Origin: Folioceros fuciformis
Lineage: Eukaryota > Anthocerotophyta > Anthocerotopsida > Anthocerotales
DNA: 64,000 bases
Assembly (NCBI GenBank): GCA_049999805.1
Contig: JBNGIO010006255.1
Span: 367,530-431,529, forward strand
Reading direction: 5' to 3'
Shown here: positions 43,278 to 52,107 of the stretch, one piece after another
Layout: each line of letters starts with the position of its first letter
Numbering within the stretch: the stretch's first letter is position 1
Position numbers and translations under genes: made by a program
The notes under the pieces: generated by a model
What the model was told of the DNA's origin: nothing
The model's database searches: none
The model's input: only the letters and a program-made list of their open reading frames with translations

Positions 43278-45701
43278 CTAGGGATGCTTCTCATCTCCAA
43301 CCAAGAAACTGTGCACAAGTCCATACTGGTCTGTCCACCAGCTCTGGCCTGGCTGCTTCCATGCCCTCATTCTTTTTCTCCGAAACTGCATTTCCTGTGC
43401 ATGCTCCCACATTTGGGCGCTGGTGTATATGTTGAACATCAACACATAAGCTGCAGAAACGGTTTCCTCTAACTTCACTGCTTCGTCAAAAGCATACCGC
43501 CCCACCTGTACGTTGCTCCACATCTGACAAGCACCCAACAGGGTGTACCAGACCACAGCACTAGGCGACACAGGCATTGATTTTATCAGTCTCAGGGCCT
43601 GGTCCAGTTGTCCTGCTCGGCCCAGGAGATCCACCATGCATGTATAGTGGTCGACAGTGGGCGTGATGCCATAATATCTGCTCATTGCCTCAAAGTACTC
43701 CCACCCTTCCTCCACTAGACCCGCATGACTGCACACTGCAAGTACACTAAGGAATGTGACGCTGTCTGGACGCACGCCATCACCTTCCATCCTCTGGACC
43801 GAGTCGAAGACAACGCCACACCGTCCTTGAGAGGTGTATCCTGCAATTAGTGCGTTCCAGATAACAACATTCCTTCTGGGCAATGCATCAAACACCTGCT
43901 GCGCTTCAACCATACTACCCGACTTTCCATACATATTAATCAAACTGCCTGCCACAACCTCCTCTGTTTCAAGACATTGTTCTACAATCTGCCCATGTAA
44001 CTGCCTTCCCAGACGCAAAGCAGCCACATTCGCACATGCCTGAAGGAGGCACACAAATGTGGGGACATCCTGTACAGCCATACCTTCTGCTACCATAGCT
44101 CTGTAGAGACGAAGAGCTTGCTGCCCCATGCCCTGCTGGGAATACCCTGTTATCATGGCAGTCCATGTCACCGCATCTTTCTGACCAAGTCCGTCAAACA
44201 CTGTCTGAGCATCGTCTAAGCTGCCACACTTTGCGTACATGTTCACCAAACTGCTGGTTACAAAGACATCAGCCTCAAGTCCTCGTTCCCTAATCTGTGC
44301 ATGGACTTGCTTCCCCTTCTCCAAAGCTGGAGTGCCCACGCTTGCACATGCCTGGAGGATGCACACAAATGTCACGGGAGTGGGTGCAGCCATACCTTCT
44401 TTCACCATAGCATTGTGGAGACGCAGCGCTTCAGCACCCATCCGTTGTTGGGAATACCCTGCTATCATGGCATTCCACGTAACCACATCCTTGTGACCAA
44501 GTCCATCGAACACCCCTTGGGCATCTTCCAAGCTGCCACACTTTGCATACATGTTCACCAAACTGTTGGCTACAAACACATCCCCTTCACATCCCCGTTC
44601 GCGTACCTGAGTATGAAGGTGCTTCCCCGTCTCCAACGCCAAGGTGCCCACACTTGCACATGCCTGGAGGAGACACACGAACGTTACAGAATTTGGTACA
44701 GCCATGCCTTCCTCTCGCATGGCATTGTAGAGACGAAGAGCCTCCTGCCCCTTGCCCTGCTGAGAATACCCTGCTATCAAGGCAGTCCACGTCACCACAT
44801 CCTTCTGACCAAGCCCGTCGAACACATCCTGGGCATCCTCCAAGCTGCCACATTTTGCATACATGTCCACCAAGCAACTATAGACAAACAGATTACCCCC
44901 GACGCCACTGGCCAACACATCAGCATGCACCTGCTGCCCACTCTTCAAGTCCAAGCCCCTTGCACAAGCTTGAAGAGCTGCTACAAACACATGACCATCC
45001 GGCTCCACTCCAGACCTCCGCATCCCATGATACAGTTCTATGGCCTCCTTGTCTCGCCCGTTTCTAACATGGGCAGAAATGATGGCTGACCACGTAAAAG
45101 CATCAGGCTTGGTCACTGCTTCAAACACGTCCATCGCATCTTGCAACCTGCCATGGGAGGCATACATTCGCAGAATGTGGAAGCCCAGAAACGTATCTGA
45201 CTGAAACCCCTTTCTCACCACCACGGTATGCACTCGGCTCCCCAGCACAAGCTCCTTCTTTGCTACACAACCCTTCAGGACCGCGTACAGGACAGACTTG
45301 GAAACAAATCGCTTCGTCTGCACCAGAATTTCCAATCCCTGGACTGCCTCAGTGAGACGACCCTCATCACATAGCCTGCTCACCGTGGTAGCCGTCATGC
45401 CCAAATCATCACCTGCAGGCCCGTCAGGCAAGCTAGCTGGTCTGGAACCGGGAACGGAGACGCAGCGAGACGTTTCCTTCCCCGTTTCCAGAGCAGCGAG
45501 CTTCGCAACCACCACAGTTGGCCGGTAGCAAGTGTTCAACCAGAGCATCTCCAGAGACTGCCTTCGCCCGACGCCAGGCAAATGGCGGTTTCGGCCCAAG
45601 GTCTCCCATCCACGGGCCTCTCTGAAACATACCTGTCCATCCTTGTGGCTCAGCGATTTTGCTTGACAGGGCCATGAATTCGCTAAGCCAGGGCAGCGCA
45701 T
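43278..45701 (-). CDS. PLS-E PPR protein, array member 3, inverted (807 aa)
   Basis: The only full-length array member on the minus strand, convergent with member 2 and divergent from member 4. ATG at 45701; about 100-residue leader rich in Arg, Ser and Gly, then TVSRLCDEGRLTEAVQGLE. Repeats follow the array pattern (LVNMYAKCGSLEDAQGVFDGLG, IAGYSQQ) with about four modules, a short final L (ANVAALRLGRQLH), L2/S2 and E1/E2, ending SWWTDQYGLVHSFLVGDEKHP. That end point, immediately before where a DYW domain would begin, recurs in broken member 5. The frame is intact. Confidence 0.92.
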   Translation of the reverse strand: MRCPGLANSWPCQAKSLSHKDGQVCFREARGWETLGRNRHLPGVGRRQSLEMLWLNTCYRPTVVVAKLAALETGKETSRCVSVPGSRPASLPDGPAGDDLGMTATTVSRLCDEGRLTEAVQGLEILVQTKRFVSKSVLYAVLKGCVAKKELVLGSRVHTVVVRKGFQSDTFLGFHILRMYASHGRLQDAMDVFEAVTKPDAFTWSAIISAHVRNGRDKEAIELYHGMRRSGVEPDGHVFVAALQACARGLDLKSGQQVHADVLASGVGGNLFVYSCLVDMYAKCGSLEDAQDVFDGLGQKDVVTWTALIAGYSQQGKGQEALRLYNAMREEGMAVPNSVTFVCLLQACASVGTLALETGKHLHTQVRERGCEGDVFVANSLVNMYAKCGSLEDAQGVFDGLGHKDVVTWNAMIAGYSQQRMGAEALRLHNAMVKEGMAAPTPVTFVCILQACASVGTPALEKGKQVHAQIRERGLEADVFVTSSLVNMYAKCGSLDDAQTVFDGLGQKDAVTWTAMITGYSQQGMGQQALRLYRAMVAEGMAVQDVPTFVCLLQACANVAALRLGRQLHGQIVEQCLETEEVVAGSLINMYGKSGSMVEAQQVFDALPRRNVVIWNALIAGYTSQGRCGVVFDSVQRMEGDGVRPDSVTFLSVLAVCSHAGLVEEGWEYFEAMSRYYGITPTVDHYTCMVDLLGRAGQLDQALRLIKSMPVSPSAVVWYTLLGACQMWSNVQVGRYAFDEAVKLEETVSAAYVLMFNIYTSAQMWEHAQEMQFRRKRMRAWKQPGQSWWTDQYGLVHSFLVGDEKHP

Positions 45702-46105
45702 ATCTCAGCTCGACTGGACTTCCCCTGAGATATGCCTGCAGCAGTACAGACATTGCCTGCATTTGACAGGAGTCTCAAAACCCATCATCAGATGCGCAGA
45801 TTATGTTGGGCTAAGTCTGTGGTTGGTCCCAGCACACTTACAAGCTCTTGTGAATCATATCAACGGTATGTAGTTCAGACAGTTCGTGTTCCTGTGAGCG
45901 ATGGGGTGTTCTAGCAACAGCTCCGGCTGGGAACATCCCAATTCAAGGAGCCAATCGCGGGCAGACAACGAAGCTCCCAGATGCAGGATTGCCGAGAGAA
46001 GTGCACCTCGCGCAACAGGATATCTGGCAGCAGACCGGCCTTGCAGGGCTACCCGTTGCCAATTGGGTCTCTGGCTGGACAAATTCCACAAGCCAGTTTG
46101 GGTGG

Positions 46106-49069
46106 ATGTTCAGCTGGCAGCTGTGGATACGGAGAGGGGCGGTAGTGCCCCGGCATACAACTGGAGCATGCCGGATGATCGTGACCGTCTCAGAGCGTCC
46201 AGGATTCGAGACGAGAGTGCGGGCTGAAATAGTGGACGGACTGTGTCAGCAGGGGAGGCTGAAGGACGCCGTCGAGGCTCTCGGAGTCCTAGTGCATGCA
46301 GCCTGTGATATTCCCAGATCTCTGTTTTATGCTGTCCTCAAAAAGTGTGCGGCGGAGAAGGACCTGTGTCTGGGCCGTCGTGTCCATGCTCTCTCAGTGA
46401 AGAAGGGGTATGAGTCCGACACTTTCTTGTGCAACCACATCCTTCGAATGTATGCTTCGGATGCCAGGCTGCAAGAGGCTATGGATGTGTTCACCATGGT
46501 TGTCAATCCTGATGCATTCACGTGGTCTGCCATAATTTCTGCTCATGATAAGCATGGGCAAGGTAAGCAGGCCATCCGTCTGTATCACATTATGCGCAGG
46601 TCGAGTTTGAAGCCAAATGGCCATGTGTTTGTAGCAGCCCTGCGGGCTTGTGCAAGGGGAGGAGACTTGGTTTCTGGACAACAGGTGCATGCTGATGTGT
46701 TAGCTAGTGGTATAGAGCCGAATCTGTTTGTTTTGAATGGTTTGGTGTACATGTATGCCAAATGTGGCAACTTAGAAGAGGCTCAAAGAGTGTTCGATGG
46801 ACTTTGTAAAAAAGATGTAGTGACATGGAGCGCTATGATAGCTGGGTACTCCCAGCAGGGGATGGGACGCGAAGCACTTCATCTTTACTGTGCCATGCAA
46901 GACGAAGGTGTGGTGGTACCCAACTCTGTGACATTTGTTTGCCTCCTGCAGGCATGTGCAAGTCTGGGCACGCCAGCTTTGGAGAAGGGGAAGCAGATTC
47001 ATGCACGAATAAGACAACAAGGCCTTGAGGCTGACTTGTTTCTAGGAGGGAGTCTAGTAAGCATGTATGTGAAGTGTAGTAGCCTTGAAGATGCTCGCTG
47101 CGTCTTTGACAGCCTTGGGCCAAAAAATGTGGTTACGTGGACTGCAATGATAGCAGGGTACTCCCAGAAGGGCATGGGGCACGAAGCTCTTCGGCTTTAC
47201 AGGGCTATGCAAGAGGATGGCACGGCTCTAGCCGATGCTTTGACATTTGTATCTGTCTTGCAGGCATGCGCAAGTGTAGGAACCTCAGCTTTAGAGAAGG
47301 GGAAGCAGATTCATGTAGAAATTAATGAGCAAGCTCTTCAGGCTAATGTGTTTGTAGCCAACTCCTTGGTAAACATGTATGCAAAGTGTGGCAGCCTTGC
47401 AGATGCTCGGGGTGTGTTCGACAGGCTAGTTCAGAAAAATATTGTGACGTGGAGTGCCATGATTGCTGGATATTCCCAGCAGGGAATGGGGCAAGAAGCT
47501 CTTCGTCTGTACAAAACTATGCAGGAAGGTGGCATGGCTGCACCTGACGCAGTGACATTTCTATCCCTCCTGCAGGCATGTGCCAGCGTGGGCACTCTAG
47601 CGTTGGAGAAGGGGAAGCAGCTTCATGCAGAAATTAGAGAACAAGGCCTTGAGGCTGACGTGTTTGTGGGTAACAGCTTGGTAGACATGTATGCAAAGTG
47701 TGGCAGCCTAGAGGATGCTCGGGGTGTGTTTGATGGACTTGATCAAAAGAATGTGGTGACCTGGAGCGCGATGATTGCAGGATATTCCCAGCAGGGCATG
47801 GGGCAGGAAGCTCTTCAGGTCTTCAGGGCTATGCAAGAAGAAGGCATGGCAGCTCCCAATTCTGTGACATTTGTATGCCTCTTGCAGGCGTGTGCAAGTG
47901 TAGGCCCCTCCGCTTTGGAGAAGGGGAAACAGCTCCATGCGCAGATCAGAGAAAGAGGACTTGATACGGAAGTATTTGTAGCTACCAGTTTGGTAACCAT
48001 GTATGCAAAGTGTGGCAGCATAGTGGATGCTCGAGGTGTGTTTGATGGACTGGGTGAAAAAAACGTGGTAACGTGGAGTGCCATGATAGCAGCGTATGCC
48101 CAGCAGGCAATGGGGCAGGATGCCCTTCGCCTTTACGTGACTATGCAAGAAGAAGGCCTCGTTGCACCCAATTTGGTGACATTTTTGTGCCTGCTTCAAG
48201 CATGTGCGAGTGTGGCGGCTTTGCATTTGGGAAGGCAGCTTCATGCACAGATCAAGGAGCAAGGTCTTCATGCTGATGTGCTTTTGGCTGGTAGTTTGAT
48301 AAACATGTATGGGAAGTGCGGCAGCATGGTTGATGCACGGCAGGTATTTGAGGCATTATCTGAAAGAGATGTGGTTGTCTGGAATGCACTGATTGCAGGA
48401 TACACCCGTCAAGGAGAAACTGCAGAGGTGTTTGACTTGGTGCTTAGAATGACAGCGGATGGTGTACAGCCAGACTCCGTCACGTTTCTCAGTGTCCTAA
48501 CAGTGTGCAGTCATACGGGTCTAGTGAGCGAAGGGCGAGAGTACTTTGAGTCTATGAGCAGAATCTATGGCATCACACCCACGGCGGACCACTACACGTG
48601 CATGGTGGATCTCCTTGGGCGTGCAGGACAATTGGAAGAGGCTCTAATTGTAGCAAGGACAATGCGTACAGTGCCCACTGCTGCCATCTGGCACACTTTG
48701 TTGGGTGGTTGTAGAAAGTGGAGCAACGTGGTAGTGGGACGCCGTGCTTTTGATGAAGCAGTGAAGCTAGACAAGAAAGATGCGTCAGCCTATGTGTTGA
48801 TGACAAACATATACACTAATGCCCACATGTGGGAGCAGGCAAAGGAGGTCCAGGCCAGGAGAGTACAAATCAGGGCATGGAAGCAGCCAGGCCAGAGCTG
48901 GTGGACAGACCCGGATGGGCTGGTGCATAGCTTCCTGGTTGGGGATAAAGGCATTGAGCGAAGCGGAAGCAGGTGTTTTCCAGATCGAAGAAATTGCAAC
49001 ATGCGGACTCGTCCATCGGAGGTCTTTCTTGTTGGACAGCAAGAAATTGGCTACCCGTTGTGGATCTAA
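46106..49069 (+). CDS. PLS-E PPR protein, array member 4 (about 987 aa), N-terminus probably frameshifted
   Basis: Intronless. Five VTW boundaries at 46820, 47132, 47444, 47756 and 48068 are exactly 312 nt apart, the cleanest module array in the window. Shorter last L (ASVAALHLGRQLH), L2/S2, E1/E2 (SWWTDPDGLVHSFLVGDK) and a 34-residue unrelated tail. The PPR frame has its first ATG at 46106, but a better leader lies in another frame: an ATG at 45901 opens 108 codons whose text KPVWVDVQLAAVDTERG matches the leader of member 7 (EPASVDPQLTAPDMEKG). The two frames overlap at 46106-46227, so a one-base shift probably separates leader from repeats. The gene may therefore be damaged or wrongly sequenced at its 5' end. 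Confidence 0.85.
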   Translation: MFSWQLWIRRGAVVPRHTTGACRMIVTVSERPGFETRVRAEIVDGLCQQGRLKDAVEALGVLVHAACDIPRSLFYAVLKKCAAEKDLCLGRRVHALSVKKGYESDTFLCNHILRMYASDARLQEAMDVFTMVVNPDAFTWSAIISAHDKHGQGKQAIRLYHIMRRSSLKPNGHVFVAALRACARGGDLVSGQQVHADVLASGIEPNLFVLNGLVYMYAKCGNLEEAQRVFDGLCKKDVVTWSAMIAGYSQQGMGREALHLYCAMQDEGVVVPNSVTFVCLLQACASLGTPALEKGKQIHARIRQQGLEADLFLGGSLVSMYVKCSSLEDARCVFDSLGPKNVVTWTAMIAGYSQKGMGHEALRLYRAMQEDGTALADALTFVSVLQACASVGTSALEKGKQIHVEINEQALQANVFVANSLVNMYAKCGSLADARGVFDRLVQKNIVTWSAMIAGYSQQGMGQEALRLYKTMQEGGMAAPDAVTFLSLLQACASVGTLALEKGKQLHAEIREQGLEADVFVGNSLVDMYAKCGSLEDARGVFDGLDQKNVVTWSAMIAGYSQQGMGQEALQVFRAMQEEGMAAPNSVTFVCLLQACASVGPSALEKGKQLHAQIRERGLDTEVFVATSLVTMYAKCGSIVDARGVFDGLGEKNVVTWSAMIAAYAQQAMGQDALRLYVTMQEEGLVAPNLVTFLCLLQACASVAALHLGRQLHAQIKEQGLHADVLLAGSLINMYGKCGSMVDARQVFEALSERDVVVWNALIAGYTRQGETAEVFDLVLRMTADGVQPDSVTFLSVLTVCSHTGLVSEGREYFESMSRIYGITPTADHYTCMVDLLGRAGQLEEALIVARTMRTVPTAAIWHTLLGGCRKWSNVVVGRRAFDEAVKLDKKDASAYVLMTNIYTNAHMWEQAKEVQARRVQIRAWKQPGQSWWTDPDGLVHSFLVGDKGIERSGSRCFPDRRNCNMRTRPSEVFLVGQQEIGYPLWI

Positions 49070-49185
49070 CAAAACACCTTACCAGAATGAATGTGACATA
49101 CGAGTATGAATGTGACAAGTTACTATCTGTTGGATTGCCTTGATGTGTCGCATTGTCCGGAACGATAGAGCATCTGCCAAATGAT

Positions 49186-49480
49186 TTTCTTTGAGCATCT
49201 GCCAAACTGCCACACTTCGCATACATGTCCACCAAGCAACTGCAGACAAATAAGTCATGCTCGACTCCACTAGCCAACGAATCAGCATGGACCTGCTGCC
49301 CAGATTGCAAGTCTCCTCCTCTTGCACAAGCCTGAAGGGCTGCTACAAACACATGCCCATCTGGTTTCACGCGTGACGTGCGCATCCTATGATAGAGCTG
49401 TATGGCTTGCTGATCTTGTCCCTGTCTAACGTGCCCAGAAATTATGGCAGACCATGTGAAGGTATCTGGCCGGCTTGTTT
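49186..49480 (-). pseudogene. inverted PPR fragment, reverse copy of part of member 5
   Basis: About 290 bp on the minus strand encode TFTWSAIISGHVRQGQ through HVFVAALQACARGGDLQS to LVDMYAKCGSLADAQ, with no start or end. It is about 95 percent identical to 50090-50370 on the plus strand, so it is a recent inverted duplication lying head-to-head with member 5. Where member 5 has lost two bases (near 50172) this copy keeps the frame. About 600 bp separate the two arms. Confidence 0.88.
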
Positions 49481-49618
49481 CATCATTCCATCATTGTTCC
49501 GAATTCTTCTACACTGCGTGCTGGCCGATGTCGTGGTCCTGTCAATGGAGACTGATGCGAGCCGAAGTCTTCCGGATGACCTACAGGTTCCTCCTCCTGT
49601 GCATCGCTTGTGCAAACC

Positions 49619-51961
49619 ATGTCTGTCTGTAGGGGCACAGCTCGTGTAGGAAGAGCATTTACTAATGTGATTCTGAGGAATCAACTACTGGCAAACAACG
49701 AAGCCGCGAGCCGCAGCAAGCAAGCACGTGCGATGTCTGAACTTGCATGTTCTGCAGACGGTAGTCGCCACCAGATGCACAGGCCTGCTGGACATGAAAC
49801 CGACGTAACGGCTAAAACCGTTAGGAAACTATGCCGGCAGGGCAAGCTCGCGGAGGCTGTTGATGCTCTGGCAGTTTTGGTACACACTGGCTGTGAGATC
49901 TTCCAATCCCTCTTTGACACGGTTCTTAAGGAACTTATAGCACAGAAAGATCTGCTGCTAGGTCGCCGTGTTCATGCTCTCACTGTGAAGAAGGGGTATG
50001 AATCGGACAGGTTCCTGTGCAATCACATTCTACGAATGTATGCTTCTCATGCCAGGCTGCAAGAGGCTAAGGATGTGTTCAATGTGATATCCCAACCAGA
50101 TACCTTCACATGGTCTGCCATAATTTCTGGGCACGTTAGACAGGGACAAGATCAGCAAGCCATACAGCTCTAAAAGGATGCGCACATCGAGTGTGAAACC
50201 AGATGGGCATGTGTTTGTAGCAGCCCTTCAGGCTTGTGCAAGAGGAGGAGACTTGCAATCTGGGCAGCAGGTCCATGCTGGTTTGCTGGCTAGAGGAGTC
50301 GAGCATGATTTATTTTTCTGCAGGTGCTTGGTGGACATGTATGCGAAGTGTGGCAGTTTGGCCGATGCTCAAAGAGTGTTTGTCGGCCTTACTGAAAAAA
50401 ATGTGGTGATTTGGAACGCAATGATCGCAGGATATTCCCAGCAGGCCATGGGGCAGGAAGCCCTGCAGCTGTACAGGGCTATGGAAGATGAAGGCACGGT
50501 GAGGCCCAATTCTGTTACATTTGTGTGCCTCCTGCAGGCATGTGCGACAATGGGCACCCCGGCTTTGGAGGTAGGTGGGGAGCTTCATGCAAAAATTAGA
50601 GAACAACGGCTTCAAGCTGATGAATTTGTAGCCAGCAGTTTGGTCAACATGTACGCAAAATGTGGCAGTATAGACGAGGCTCGATGCATATTTGACGGAC
50701 TCGCGCAGAGAAACGACGTGACATGGTGTGCCATGATAGCAGGATATTCCCAGCAGGGCATGGGGCAGGAAGCCCTTGACCTCTATGGGGCTATGCAAGA
50801 AGAAGGCATCGTCGCACTTGATTCTGTGACATTTGCGTGCCTGCTGCAGGCCTGTGCAAGTCTAGGCACCCCAGCTTTGGAGATTGGGAAGCAGCTTCAT
50901 GCAAAAACTAGAAGAGGAGGACTTGATTCTCATCTGATTGTAGGCAACAGTTTGGTGAACATGTACGCCAAATGTGGGAGCCTAGAGAGTGCTCATGGCG
51001 TGTTTGACACACTCCTTCAAAAAGTGTGACATTCAAAAATCCTTCAAAAATGATGGCATTCCATGTGGTGACATGGAATGCCATCATTGCAGGACATTCT
51101 CACAAGGGCATGGGCTCCCGTGCTCTTCGTCTTTACAGGGCTATGCGAGAAGAAGGTCTTGTTGCCCCCAATTCTGTAACATTTGTGTGCCTTCTTCAGG
51201 CATGTGCAAGCTTGGCAGCGCTGGATATAGGCCGGGAGATTCATGCGCAGATTAAATCTCAAGGACTTCAAGCTGATGCCACGGTGGGTAACAGTCTGAT
51301 AAACATGTATGCAAAGTCGGGCAGCATGGTTGAAGCACAGAAAGTGTTTGACACATTGCCCGAAAGAACTGTTGTCACCTGGAGTGCATTGATTGCAGGA
51401 TACGCCTGTCAAGGAGACAGTCAGTTGGTCTTTGAATTGGTTCTCAAAATGAGGGAGGATGGCATAAAACCAGACGCCATCACATTCCTCAGCATACTAA
51501 CAGTATGCAGTCACACGGGTCTAGTGAGGCAAGGACGAGAGTACTTTGATGCCATGAGCCGAGACTATGGCATCAGTCCCACGGTGGACCACTACACAAG
51601 CGTCGTGGATCTCTTGGGTCGTTCAGGACAACTGGACAAAGCACTAGTTGTGGCTAGGACAATGCCGGGAGTCCCTGATGCTGCAGTATGGCATACTCTT
51701 TTGGGTGCTTGTCGGAAGTGGAGCAACATAGAGGTGGGGCGGCATGCTTTCAACCAAGCTGTGAAGCTAGATAAGAAAGATGCTGCAGCATATGTGATGA
51801 TGTCGAACATCTACACCGATGCCCAGATGTGGGAGGAGGCACAGGAGATACAAGCGACGAGAAAGAAAATCGGGGCATGGAAACAGCCAGGCCAGAGCTG
51901 GTGGACAGACATGGACGGACTCGTCCATGGTTTCTTCGTTGGTGAAAAAAGTCATCCTTAG
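49619..51961 (+). pseudogene. PLS-E PPR gene, array member 5, broken
   Basis: ATG at 49619; leader then TVRKLCRQGKLAEAVDAL. The frame ends at a TAA near 50171, where the inverted copy reads CTCTATCATAGG and this one CTCTAAAAGG: a two-base loss plus change makes the stop and shifts the frame. The next frame (to 51029) carries two modules and stops in an insertion of about 42 nt at 51026-51068; a third frame resumes at VVTWNAIIAGHSHKG and runs to the standard E2 end (GLVHGFFVGEKSHP) at 51961. Two independent lesions mean no full protein can be made unless the short frames are used separately. The remaining sequence is well conserved, so inactivation is recent. Confidence 0.85.
51049..51088. repeat. 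perfect 18-bp inverted repeat, 4-nt loop, inside member 5
   Basis: AATGATGGCATTCCATGT (51049-51066), loop GGTG, then its exact complement (51071-51088). The right arm is normal PPR coding sequence (ACATGGAATGCCATC); the left arm is inserted. A CCTTCAAAAA word next to it is also duplicated. Confidence 0.92.
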
Positions 51962-52107
51962 GTTGTGCAGAACGAAGGAAAAATGTGGAAAACCACCTGT
52001 ACGTTTATAGCTACCGTAGGTCTTGTCCAGACAAGTAGATGTACGCTAAACATGGATAAAACCGTCTACGTTGCGATTGAAGAACAACGCAACACTGAAA
52101 ATGATCC

